A DNA stretch of 6,851 nt from Methanospirillum sp. (GTDB taxonomy: Archaea; Halobacteriota; Methanomicrobia; Methanomicrobiales; Methanospirillaceae), in assembly GCA_028695895.1 (NCBI GenBank), contig JAQVIE010000063.1:1-6851 (forward strand). Reading direction: 5' to 3'. The notes under the pieces are model-generated. The model was not told the origin of the DNA, did no database searches, and worked only from the letters and a program-made list of their open reading frames with translations. This document shows positions 1 through 6,160 of the stretch, piece after piece. Position 1 is the stretch's first letter. The number at the start of each line of letters is the position of its first letter. Both the position numbers and the translations under genes were made by a program.

Positions 1-1606
1 GGTTAACCTGTTTGCTCTCCGGAGCCTTTGAATCAACCCAGAAGGTCCTCTTGGTACCTGTGTGGACGATCTGACCATCCTGGCACACGATCTCACCATT
101 CTTAATGAAGTATGCACTCAGTGAGAAGGCCTTTTCAATCTCTTCAGGGTCGGTTGGCATCTTGGCCGGGTTAAGATCGTAGATGGCAACATCTGCATTC
201 ATGCCAGGTGCAAGACCTCCCATCATGTTTGAAAGACCAAGAGCCTTTGCAGGTCCTGCACGGGTCATCTGTGAAAGTTCGTAGAGAGTGAGTTCACGGT
301 CAAGCTCGTTCAGAATAGTTGCATCTGCTACCTTGCCACTGTGTTTGAACGCAGCCATCTGCTCATCACGGGTCTTTTTGCACATCAGCCACTTGAATAC
401 CCGTGGGTACCTGGTGAACGGACCTGCATTCGGATGGTCAGTTGTAATCATAGTCCGCATTGGATCCTTTGCAAGAAGGGCAAGTTCAAGACCTACTGCC
501 CATTGAACTGCACATGGGAAGATATTCGGACTGTAAATGAACGGAACAACTCCTGAACCAGTCTCAAGCTCGACATCCACATTACACCATTTCAGATGGT
601 TTAATGCACTAAGGTGGTGTTCAAACGGACCGTCGGCAGTCATGGTCGTTGTTTCGTCAAGAGTGACATTGCCGGTATCAAAGGTGAGTTCAGGGTGTTT
701 ATTGACATAGTCCATGACTTCCTTTGAATTTGAACAGAAATCTCCCCAGCTTGAACCACCATAGGAGTGGAATTGCAGGTGAGTCAGATGCATGACCTGT
801 TCACGGCCAAAATTGCTCTTTGCCTTGTACCCGGCTGCCAGCTTCATCGTGTCGATGGTTGTTGGTGCATTGCCAGGGTCACCAAGCATGTTTCCATGGA
901 TGTGTATTGAGTGTGGAAGACCGAGGAATTCATTGGTCTCAATAAGGCCCTTTACAATCTCTGCAGGAGTGATGTCAAAGTACGGGACTTCGTCATTAAT
1001 ACCAAGACAGTTAAGACCCCATCCCCAGGCTTCAGTTCCACCGGGGTTGACAATCTTAATACCATATCCCTTGGTCACCTTAAGAAGCCAGGAGATATAG
1101 GCTGCAGTCTTCTCAATATTCTTCTCTTTTAAATACTCGAAGACAAACCAGTTGTTACCAAATACAGGAAGAGCTGCTTCGTCAACAATCGGGGTGTCTT
1201 TAATCTCTTCATGGACATGCCTTGCATAAAGCGGAGGCATTGCAGCTTCCATGGCAAATCCGTATCCCATACGGGCATATGAGTAACCGGTTCTGAACAC
1301 CGACGGAATTGAGAAACCCTGTTCCATCCTGGCGGTTTCCTTGACAATACCGCCTCTCATCTCACCACGGATCATCTTGTCTTCAGGTCTGAACCAGCGG
1401 CCAAGGTTCACTTTTGGTCCTGCAACATGTGCATGGATATCAAGTGCACCGGCCATGACTGACTTTCCGGATGCATCAATGGTCTTTGCCTTGGATGAGA
1501 CTTTTTCAACAATCTTGCCATCCTTGATAGCAATATCTGCCTTGTCTCCTTTTACGCCGCTGACAACATCAAAGACATGACCATTCTTTATCAGAATTTC
1601 ACTCAT
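1..1606 (-). CDS. fwdA: Formylmethanofuran dehydrogenase subunit A (partial, C-terminus beyond window)
   Basis: I translated 535 codons from the ATG at 1606 to the left edge with no stop; the family is usually about 570 residues, so only some 35-40 are missing. FwdA is the amidohydrolase-fold subunit that condenses formate, made in FwdB, with methanofuran at a dinuclear zinc site. Visible: the metal-binding HAH motif (His58, His60, in ALDIHAH), a His-rich strand (IHIHGN, His235/His237), a Lys-rich stretch at 176-184 that should hold the carboxylated lysine (exact residue not resolved), and Asp390 in TTDHPNAGP, the expected last metal ligand. The N-terminal beta-sandwich half (NGHVFDV, DGKIVE) and the C-terminal return (GMNADVAIYDL) are typical. 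The ATG directly abuts the fwdB stop (TAA-ATG), with GGGGGA a few bases upstream inside fwdB, so translation is probably coupled. Whether the symbol should be fwdA (W) or fmdA (Mo) cannot be told from sequence. Confidence 0.96.
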   Translation of the reverse strand, partial: MSEILIKNGHVFDVVSGVKGDKADIAIKDGKIVEKVSSKAKTIDASGKSVMAGALDIHAHVAGPKVNLGRWFRPEDKMIRGEMRGGIVKETARMEQGFSIPSVFRTGYSYARMGYGFAMEAAMPPLYARHVHEEIKDTPIVDEAALPVFGNNWFVFEYLKEKNIEKTAAYISWLLKVTKGYGIKIVNPGGTEAWGWGLNCLGINDEVPYFDITPAEIVKGLIETNEFLGLPHSIHIHGNMLGDPGNAPTTIDTMKLAAGYKAKSNFGREQVMHLTHLQFHSYGGSSWGDFCSNSKEVMDYVNKHPELTFDTGNVTLDETTTMTADGPFEHHLSALNHLKWCNVDVELETGSGVVPFIYSPNIFPCAVQWAVGLELALLAKDPMRTMITTDHPNAGPFTRYPRVFKWLMCKKTRDEQMAAFKHSGKVADATILNELDRELTLYELSQMTRAGPAKALGLSNMMGGLAPGMNADVAIYDLNPAKMPTDPEEIEKAFSLSAYFIKNGEIVCQDGQIVHTGTKRTFWVDSKAPESKQVN

Positions 1607-2926
1607 TTACGCATCCCCCATGATATCGCAGAGTCTGACATAAACTCTCTCAAGAAGATCTTCGTCGGTAAGCATTCCTTCTGGTGGATCGATGACTTTA
1701 CGGCATGCAATCGGGACATTGTCCATACGATAGGCACACCCTTCAACCTCGACTCCGACAAGAGCGACAGGGATATGAACATCAGATATCTCGGTTGTCA
1801 GGTTGATATGCGGGTCAATACAGACCGATGGGATCTGGGCCATGTGTCTTGTTGCCTCAATCGGGAAGTGTGCACCGATATCAGATGCGATACAGATACA
1901 GGCATCAACCTCCTTTCTCCGAAGCAGGTCAACAGATGAGGTCTCACCAGGATTGTACCTGGCATGGGTCCGGCGGGTAAGGTCAACACAGTACGGGAAA
2001 CCATACTGCCATGAGAGAACCTGTCCTGAACCAGTAACGTTCCAGTGTCCTCTCATTGCAATGATGGAAAACTTGGTGAAGTCGTTCAGGTCACGGGTAA
2101 GGTTGATTGCAATATCGATATTGTGGTTTCTGCCAAGTGTGTGGGTCAGACCCATTCCGAAGAAGATAACACCGAAACGTCCTTCCTTAAGGGTGTTGAC
2201 TGCGGATATGATCTTTTCTTTTGGAACTCCGCCAACAACGTCCGGAATTGGCTCTCCACGTGCCACAGTTCTGAATGCATCAAGGAGTTCATAGTCATAA
2301 CCCTGTTCAATCTGGATGAATTCGTCAGCACATTTTGCAGTATCAGTGTACCGGCAGTCAACACAGATGATCTTTCTTCCCTTATGACCCTTGGTTGTAA
2401 AGAAACCACGTGGGAAGATAGAGTACCTGGACATGTGACGTGGGTGGGCATGAGCCGGATTACAGCCCCAGAATACAATCCGGTCTGCTCGGTTCTTGAT
2501 CTCTCCAAGTGTACAGCTTGGAACACCTACATCCTGAATTGCAAGCAGAGAGGAACCGTGACAGACGGTTGCACAGTTATCAACGATTGTTCCTGCTTTT
2601 TCTGCAACCTTGTGACCGATAGCCATTGCCTCACAGCTTGTAGATGCCCATCCGTACCAGAGGGTCTTTTTGGCTTTTGCAAGCATCTGTGCGGTATATT
2701 CAATGGCTTCATCATATGAGATCTCTTTATAGGAACCGTCAGGCTGGCGTTTTCTTGGACGGGTTACCCTGCCTTCCTTGCTGACATGAAGGAACTTTTC
2801 TGAACCAATAGCGCAGGCATTCTGACAATCTATAATTTCCTTGCCATCATCGGACACCGTGATCTCAAGATCATCACAGAGTGTTCCACAAAACGGACAG
2901 GTAACATCGGTAACTACTTTGGTCAT
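1607..2926 (-). CDS. fwdB: Formylmethanofuran dehydrogenase subunit B (catalytic, W/Mo-MGD)
   Basis: 439 residues, the normal length for FwdB, a shortened relative of the formate dehydrogenase/DMSO reductase family. It reduces CO2 to formate at a tungsten or molybdenum bis-MGD centre, using electrons from one [4Fe-4S] cluster. The cluster motif is at the N-terminus: Cys10, Cys13, Cys17 (CPFCGTLC) with a fourth ligand at Cys34 or Cys38. The metal-ligand position is Cys122 in ATVCHGSS, matching the family pattern C/U-HGPS, so this is the cysteine and not the selenocysteine form. Other typical segments are WGCNPAHAHPRH (153-164), RGHWNVTGSGQ (292-302) and DPHINLT (371-377). It starts with ATG three bases after the fwdD stop, with GGGAG six bases upstream, and its own TAA touches the fwdA ATG. 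This tight D-B-A packing implies one transcript and fixed stoichiometry. Confidence 0.97.
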   Translation of the reverse strand: MTKVVTDVTCPFCGTLCDDLEITVSDDGKEIIDCQNACAIGSEKFLHVSKEGRVTRPRKRQPDGSYKEISYDEAIEYTAQMLAKAKKTLWYGWASTSCEAMAIGHKVAEKAGTIVDNCATVCHGSSLLAIQDVGVPSCTLGEIKNRADRIVFWGCNPAHAHPRHMSRYSIFPRGFFTTKGHKGRKIICVDCRYTDTAKCADEFIQIEQGYDYELLDAFRTVARGEPIPDVVGGVPKEKIISAVNTLKEGRFGVIFFGMGLTHTLGRNHNIDIAINLTRDLNDFTKFSIIAMRGHWNVTGSGQVLSWQYGFPYCVDLTRRTHARYNPGETSSVDLLRRKEVDACICIASDIGAHFPIEATRHMAQIPSVCIDPHINLTTEISDVHIPVALVGVEVEGCAYRMDNVPIACRKVIDPPEGMLTDEDLLERVYVRLCDIMGDA

Positions 2927-2929
2927 TTA

Positions 2930-3355
2930 TTACTCCCTTGCCGGTGGTTTTCTTTCTTCTCCATAACAGAGAGTCTGGACAAGTTCAACTGCTCCCATCA
3001 CCTTCTCATTTTCAGCAGGTTCAATCTCAACATCAAATCCTTTGAAACATGGTTCACCGGTAGAATAGGTATATGCAGAAACGATTGCATTTGCCCAGGG
3101 TCCCATTGGGATATGTGCAAGTCCTGGAACAAGGTCTTCACGGGTCCGGACTGCTTTTACCACGATGCTGCCATCCTTGCTGGTTACACGGACATTGGTA
3201 TTTGCCATGATTCCAGCTTTTTTCATATCATCCTCATGCATGTGAATAATAGAAACAGCGTCATAGTACTTCTGGGAAGTCTTTCCTGTCTCCATTGCAA
3301 CTCCCTGCTGGATGGTGCGACAGGTGATAAGATTCACGGTTATCTTCTTTGTCAT
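2930..3355 (-). CDS. fwdD: Formylmethanofuran dehydrogenase subunit D (MGD-binding)
   Basis: 141 residues, near the usual 130 or so. FwdD is the molybdopterin-dinucleotide-binding beta-barrel that in other members of the family is fused to the C-terminus of the catalytic chain; it completes the cofactor pocket with FwdB. Visible: the N-terminal LITxRTIQQGVAMExGK (9-25), the DDMKKAGI segment (42-49), the IPMGPWAN motif (82-89) and TGEPCFKGF (99-107). An oddity is Cys12 where the family normally has Gly (LITGRT); the codon is TGT, one base from GGT. The ATG at 3355 is chosen because it lies four bases after a perfect GGAGGAG; an overlapping ATG at 3359 is out of frame. It is the first gene of the operon here: no fwdF, fwdG or other coding sequence lies upstream, only a long structured leader. 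Confidence 0.96.
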   Translation of the reverse strand: MTKKITVNLITCRTIQQGVAMETGKTSQKYYDAVSIIHMHEDDMKKAGIMANTNVRVTSKDGSIVVKAVRTREDLVPGLAHIPMGPWANAIVSAYTYSTGEPCFKGFDVEIEPAENEKVMGAVELVQTLCYGEERKPPARE

Positions 3356-3359
3356 TCAT

Positions 3360-3366
3360 CTCCTCC
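3360..3366 (-). promoter_or_regulatory. Strong Shine-Dalgarno site of fwdD
   Basis: On the minus strand GGAGGAG sits four bases before the fwdD ATG. It decides the start at 3355. A hairpin (3369-3397) ends only about two bases upstream, so access to this site could depend on leader folding. Confidence 0.85.
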
Positions 3367-3368
3367 GT

Positions 3369-3599
3369 TTCCTAAAATCCTTCACAGGATTCAGGAATCA
3401 TCAGAAGCATTATCTTTCCGATGAAAGACGGTTACACGAACCTGGATAAACAGATTCTAATGGCACAAACGTAGGGGATCAGCATACACCAATGGTTTAT
3501 ATGAGAAGACTGGTGATGGGATGATCGGGAGCATCCCACCATTCAGGTTTCCATCCATGGTCCTGACCCGAACAGGTACCACTTGTCAACCGAACAAGT
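3369..3599 (-). promoter_or_regulatory. Hairpin-rich 5' leader of the fwd mRNA, candidate cis-regulatory RNA
   Basis: This stretch before fwdD holds at least five perfect or near-perfect short hairpins. Next to the ribosome site: TTCCT/AGGAA enclosing AATCC/GGATT (3369-3397). Then TCTTTC/GAAAGA with a 4-base loop (3413-3428) and GGTT/AACC (3430-3442). Farther up is a cluster of three: stem A, 3517-3523 with 3532-3538 (loop 3524-3531); stem B, 3559-3565 with 3573-3580, one bulged base (loop ACCCGAA); stem C, ACTTGT/ACAAGT (3581-3586 with 3594-3599, loop CAACCGA), which directly abuts B. The loop of A contains TCGGG (3525-3529), the exact complement of CCCGA in loop B (3567-3571); loop C offers CCGA (3590-3593) for the same partner. 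No ORF explains the region. That it is transcribed, and from the minus strand, is inferred from the TATA-like box at 3671-3680. I do not recognise a known riboswitch class. Confidence 0.45.
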
Positions 3600-3670
3600 A
3601 ACGGTCATCGTGAGGATAATAAAGGATTTGGATTTTCATTGAGTTTTTTTTGAAATAAAAATGAGCCGGA

Positions 3671-3680
3671 GTATTTAAAC
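3671..3680 (-). promoter_or_regulatory. Putative TATA box of the fwd operon
   Basis: Minus-strand GTTTAAATAC resembles an archaeal TATA element. Initiation about 25 bases downstream would fall near 3645 and give a leader of roughly 290 nt before fwdD. A weaker alternative is CATATAAACC at 3494-3503, which would give a leader near 115 nt and exclude the three-hairpin cluster. The choice between them decides whether that cluster is in the mRNA. Confidence 0.4.
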
Positions 3681-3700
3681 GTGCCGGTGCACCCGGATAA

Positions 3701-3713
3701 GTTGGGCACAAAC
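3701..3713. promoter_or_regulatory. GTGCCYAACTT-type motif upstream of the fwd promoter
   Basis: GTTGGGCACAAAC on the plus strand (minus: GTTTGTGCCCAAC, continuing TTAT) lies about 20 bases upstream of the putative fwd TATA box, where an archaeal activator could bind. It differs by one base from the arms of the inverted repeat at 3843-3905 and from the copy at 5471-5479. A weaker copy (GGCACAAAC) is at 3462-3470; both it and this one are preceded by CCYGGATAA. Confidence 0.4.
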
Positions 3714-3842
3714 AAATAAAAAAAGAGTGGAGAGTTTTCGAGCAAGTGGTGAAACGAATTAGTTAAAATTTTTTTATGCCTATCGATCTGTCAAATATTT
3801 AAGGGAGAATCTCAAAAATAACAACACAATTGTCATTTATTA

Positions 3843-3905
3843 TGTGCCTAACTTATATTGACTATAATTACCTCTCCTACTACCTAATTTACAAAGTTAG
3901 GCACA
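3843..3905. repeat. Perfect 12-bp inverted repeat in intergenic DNA
   Basis: TGTGCCTAACTT (3843-3854) and its exact complement AAGTTAGGCACA (3894-3905) flank 39 bp of AT-rich DNA that includes TATA-like ACTTATATT. It could be a paired operator or a transcribed hairpin. Because the same half-site recurs singly at 3701-3713 and 5471-5479, a protein-binding site is the better explanation. It is not followed by a T-tract, so it is not a standard terminator. Confidence 0.6.
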
Positions 3906-3991
3906 AAAACAAAATTTCTGAAAAAATGCCGGTTATCAGAAGGCGCAATAACATGTGATTAGGAGTGGGATAATCTTAAAAAATGGAATTC

Positions 3992-3999
3992 TTTATATA
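3992..3999 (+). promoter_or_regulatory. Consensus archaeal TATA box with no assigned gene
   Basis: TTTATATA on the plus strand matches the archaeal consensus exactly, and would start transcription near 4020-4025. No protein gene follows on the plus strand, but a hairpin with a T-rich tail lies at 4118-4146, so a small RNA of about 120 nt is conceivable. AT-rich background makes a chance match possible. Confidence 0.25.
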
Positions 4000-4117
4000 T
4001 GATGAGCATGGAAATCACTAATAATATATCAAAATCAGTTAACTTCACCATATCAAACATGAAATTTCATTATCTCACATCTCTCTGAAACAGTGAAATC
4101 AATAAACCGGCCGGATG

Positions 4118-4146
4118 AATCCATTGTTGGATTATTTCTATTTTTA
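4118..4146 (+). terminator. Weak hairpin plus T-rich tract
   Basis: AATCCA and TGGATT pair (4118-4123 with 4128-4133) around a TTGT loop and are followed by ATTTCTATTTTTAG. The stem is only six pairs and AT-rich. It could end a plus-strand transcript from the TATA box at 3992-3999. Confidence 0.25.
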
Positions 4147-4235
4147 GAACCAGTTTTTGATAAATAAACGAGATTCATGCCACACTATAAAAGCAATTTA
4201 CCTCCTCAATAAGTCAACCATTTCTGAAATGATCA

Positions 4236-4285
4236 CATATGAAAAATGAAGAATTGGAGAGGGTTTGATATGCGTCTGCCAATTC
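4236..4285 (-). terminator. Candidate terminator after the rubredoxin gene
   Basis: Reading on the minus strand, GAATTGG (4285-4279, overlapping the rubredoxin stop codon) pairs with CCAATTC (4257-4251) and is followed directly by TTCATTTTTC. The 21-base loop is long, so the T-rich stretch may matter more than the hairpin, as in many archaeal terminators. Confidence 0.3.
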
Positions 4286-4454
4286 AGTCCCGGCGTACAA
4301 ATATTCCGTTCTTCTGAATAGAGACTTTACATTCCGGACATCTCCAGGTTTTTGGTAGTTTTTCAAAAGGTGTTCCTGGAGGAATTTTCTGGGTTTTATC
4401 TCCTTTTTCAGGAACATACATGTATGCACATTCCAGACATTGCCATTTCGCCAT
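4284..4454 (-). CDS. Rubredoxin
   Basis: 56 residues, the normal size of a rubredoxin, a small cytoplasmic one-electron carrier with a single Fe(Cys)4 centre. The ligands are Cys6/Cys9 (WQCLEC) and Cys39/Cys42 (WRCPEC), with the usual aromatic YMY after the first pair and the [13 protein letters not shown] knuckle region. Two positions differ from typical rubredoxins: Ala10 and Lys43 stand where Gly normally follows each CxxC, and the C-terminus ([10 protein letters not shown]) lacks the common KSEFE ending, so a rubredoxin-like variant is possible. The frame is open upstream to 4655, but the start at 4454 is preferred because homologous sequence begins there and an AGGGA-type ribosome site lies about ten bases before it. 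It follows the AsrC-like gene by 34 bp on the same strand, so it may serve that enzyme as electron carrier; this is inference. Confidence 0.9.
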   Translation of the reverse strand: MAKWQCLECAYMYVPEKGDKTQKIPPGTPFEKLPKTWRCPECKVSIQKNGIFVRRD

Positions 4455-4488
4455 ATCTATATATTCCCTTTGTGAGATAAAAAAATTT

Positions 4489-5403
4489 TCAGAGATAATC
4501 CGGATTTTCAGACTCCTCTTCTGGCCAGATCCGTTTCTCACTGTACTCGTTCCTAATCTCCTTCTTAAACTCGTTAAATTCAAGTTCATCAAGCTGCTCG
4601 GAGAGAAGAACATCACTTGAAGCAAGTTCATATGTCCATTTGACAATTTTTCCAACGATCTCCAGGACTTTTTCCGGGTCTGATACAGTAATAAGCTCGC
4701 GTCCGATCTTTGGATGCCGCCCTCTCCTTCCTCCGATGGTGATTCTGTACCTGGGTTCGCTCCCTTTTAAGACATCAAACGGACATGGCATAACACACAT
4801 GCCACATTCCACGCATAATCTTTTATCAAGGACAACTTTCCCTCTCCTGATGACGATTGCATTTTCCCTGCAGTATTTCTGACAGGTCCCACACCCGGTG
4901 CATTCATCCTGATCCCGTAATGGTTCCCTTATACCGGTAATCCCAATCTCGTTCATCCGCTCACTTGCGCAACCGTTTGGACAGGCTGAAACAGCAATTC
5001 GCACCTTTACTGGCATCTCCTTACCAAAAAAGCGCTCATCTATCTGTTTTGCAAGAGCAAGTGAGTCAATATTTGCGTATTTGCAGTGATCAGTTCCCAT
5101 GCAGGCAGTAACATTCACCACCTCTTCCCGTTCCGAACCAAGAGGAGTGCCATTTTCTTTTAATGCAGTCAGCATTGGGACAATCCGGCCTGGATCAACG
5201 CCTGGGATCTCTATGGTCTGCCGAACAGTAAGGTGAACCCGTCCATCACCATAAGTTCTGGCAATCTTTCCAATACCGATGGTCTGTTCAGGAGTCAGCA
5301 TACCGGCAGGAATTCTGAGACGGATAATGCACCGCTCAGGGTCACGCTCCGTGATGATGCCGCCACGGGAATATAAACGGGGATCTACATCCATTAGGAT
5401 CAT
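4489..5403 (-). CDS. AsrC-like siroheme/4Fe-4S sulfite (nitrite) reductase family protein
   Basis: 304 residues, close to the anaerobic sulfite reductase catalytic subunit AsrC and to the small dissimilatory-sulfite-reductase-like proteins of methanogens. Order: ferredoxin-like half domain (about 10-80) with the siroheme-contacting [13 protein letters not shown] segment (57-69); siroheme-[4Fe-4S] site with Cys101-x5-Cys107 and Cys141-x3-Cys145 ([19 protein letters not shown]); an inserted dicluster ferredoxin with Cys168/171/174/178 and Cys197/200/203/207; then the end of the reductase fold and an acidic C-terminal tail (264-304). All expected cluster ligands are present, so it should be active. 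The substrate is not settled: sulfite is likeliest, nitrite possible. No asrA or asrB partner is visible; the rubredoxin 34 bp downstream is the obvious candidate donor. No clear Shine-Dalgarno precedes the ATG at 5403; an in-frame ATG at 5394 (MDVDPRLY) is an alternative start. Confidence 0.9.
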   Translation of the reverse strand: MILMDVDPRLYSRGGIITERDPERCIIRLRIPAGMLTPEQTIGIGKIARTYGDGRVHLTVRQTIEIPGVDPGRIVPMLTALKENGTPLGSEREEVVNVTACMGTDHCKYANIDSLALAKQIDERFFGKEMPVKVRIAVSACPNGCASERMNEIGITGIREPLRDQDECTGCGTCQKYCRENAIVIRRGKVVLDKRLCVECGMCVMPCPFDVLKGSEPRYRITIGGRRGRHPKIGRELITVSDPEKVLEIVGKIVKWTYELASSDVLLSEQLDELEFNEFKKEIRNEYSEKRIWPEEESENPDYL

Positions 5404-5525
5404 TCATGTGGGCTTTGAATACATAAGAGGATAGGGAAAAGCCAATTAGCCACAATGATAAGACTTAAAAGTGCCTAACCTGTTAACCCGATATATTTAT
5501 TGTCTATTGGTCTGACCTCTATTGC
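5404..5525. promoter_or_regulatory. Divergent promoter region between the AsrC-like gene and the 188-residue gene
   Basis: For the plus gene, GATATATTTATT (about 5490-5500) is a good TATA box. Initiation some 25 bases on falls within a few bases of the ATG at 5526, so that mRNA is probably leaderless, consistent with no Shine-Dalgarno. For the minus gene, CTTTTAAGT (5462-5470) or CTTATGTATT (5413-5422) could serve. Between the opposed TATA boxes lies GTGCCTAACC (5471-5480), the motif also found upstream of fwdD, placed so one bound protein could affect both directions. Confidence 0.5.
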
Positions 5526-6092
5526 ATGGCAGATATGTCTGAACATATGGAGGCCTTCTTTGGTGTCAACCTGGAGGAAAAATACATAGATGCTCTCCGT
5601 GAACTTGACGAATATGTAGATGATCTAAAGGATATCTCTAAAAATTTACGGGAACTTACAAAAAAAGTCGGCGATAATGAGGTAATAAAAATCCTTAATG
5701 AGAACCGGAATGTTCTTTTTGACATTGCCCAGCAGATAAAGGATATTAAATATTTCCATGAGTTTTATTTCAAGGAAGACAGCGGGGTCAGGCACATCAC
5801 AAGAGAACGTGACACGTACATGCTTTTGTACCAGATCATGAAATGGGATACTATTGATGTCAGGGATCTTCTCAGGTGGCTTAATGATTTAAGAGCTCTT
5901 TGTGATGTTATCGGACTCCGGCCAGAAGATCTTGTAAACTTTAAGCGTATGGATACCCAGCCTATCCCTGAGGATATTTCTTCATATCCGGTCCTTGTAA
6001 GAGATAAGCGGGGTTACTGCCTGACCGGGGAAAAATGGAATATTGTTATTCATGAAGATGAAATCCGGGATGAGATGGAAGCAAAACAATAA
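5526..6092 (+). CDS. Uncharacterised helical protein, 188 residues
   Basis: I do not recognise a family. The protein is soluble and strongly charged, without signal peptide or membrane segment. Residues about 16-80 are rich in L/I/V at heptad-like spacing (DALRELDEYVDDLKDI, LNENRNVLFDIAQQIKDI) and should form a coiled coil or helical hairpin. A second helical part (95-140) contains WDTIDVRDLLRWLNDLRAL. A short beta-prone tail (153-178: SYPVLVRDKRGYCLTG, then WNIVIHEDE) follows. There are only two cysteines (126, 165), so it is not an obvious Fe-S protein. Codon use and composition match the neighbours, and a TATA box at the right distance supports expression, probably leaderless from the ATG at 5526; Met4 is an alternative. 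It is divergent from the AsrC-like gene and convergent with the TusA-like gene, so it forms its own transcript. A regulatory or scaffold role is possible but unsupported. Confidence 0.85.
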   Translation: MADMSEHMEAFFGVNLEEKYIDALRELDEYVDDLKDISKNLRELTKKVGDNEVIKILNENRNVLFDIAQQIKDIKYFHEFYFKEDSGVRHITRERDTYMLLYQIMKWDTIDVRDLLRWLNDLRALCDVIGLRPEDLVNFKRMDTQPIPEDISSYPVLVRDKRGYCLTGEKWNIVIHEDEIRDEMEAKQ

Positions 6093-6123
6093 TACCGGAT
6101 TTGATAAATAAAAGCATCAAAAT

Positions 6124-6143
6124 TAAAGAAAGTGGTTTACCAC
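6124..6143 (-). terminator. Candidate terminator of the dsrE-tusA-like operon
   Basis: On the minus strand GTGG-TAAA-CCAC (6143-6132) is followed by TTTCTTTAATTTT. It lies 18 bases beyond the TusA-like stop codon in the 68-bp gap between two convergent genes. On the plus strand, TTTGAT/ATCAAA (6100-6105 with 6116-6121) is a weaker hairpin after the 188-residue gene and lacks a T-tract. Confidence 0.4.
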
Positions 6144-6160
6144 AGCCTCTTCATTTTAAA

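Larger units (their letters stand above)
3714..4250. other. AT-rich intergenic region without a supported gene
   Basis: No open reading frame here has both a plausible start and a ribosome site. The longest candidates are a 28-codon plus frame (4002-4088) and a 41-codon minus frame (4053-4178). Neither has a Shine-Dalgarno at useful spacing or a recognisable protein. I see no tRNA, rRNA, CRISPR repeats or transposase. Contents are the inverted repeat at 3843-3905, a good TATA box at 3992-3999, and hairpin plus T-rich tract at 4118-4146. Confidence 0.6.

Noticed and set aside
792..1100. Plus-strand open frame of 102 codons opposite fwdA
   Set aside because: Antisense shadow of fwdA; the minus-strand frame has clear amidohydrolase motifs.
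2534..2590. Selenocysteine at the FwdB metal site
   Set aside because: The codon at the metal-ligand position reads as Cys, with no in-frame TGA in the gene, so no SECIS element needs to be sought.
1577..2719. Long plus-strand open frames (120, 163 and 224 codons) opposite fwdB
   Set aside because: They are antisense shadows of a confidently identified gene, with no family resemblance and no ribosome sites.
3843..3905. CRISPR repeat or transposon end
   Set aside because: There is a single inverted pair, without direct-repeat spacing, target duplication or transposase.
3999..4088. Possible C/D box RNA (ATGATGA near 3999, CTGA at 4085)
   Set aside because: Spacing is long, C' and D' boxes and the terminal stem are missing, and the box C candidate overlaps the TATA sequence.
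4053..4178. 41-codon minus-strand frame with a GAGGAGGT about 22 bases upstream
   Set aside because: The ribosome site is too far from the ATG, and the protein resembles nothing I know. The closer TTG hits a stop after three codons.
4455..4655. N-terminal extension of the rubredoxin frame up to 4655
   Set aside because: The extension overlaps the end of the AsrC-like gene and reads as non-protein-like sequence; rubredoxin homology begins at 4454.
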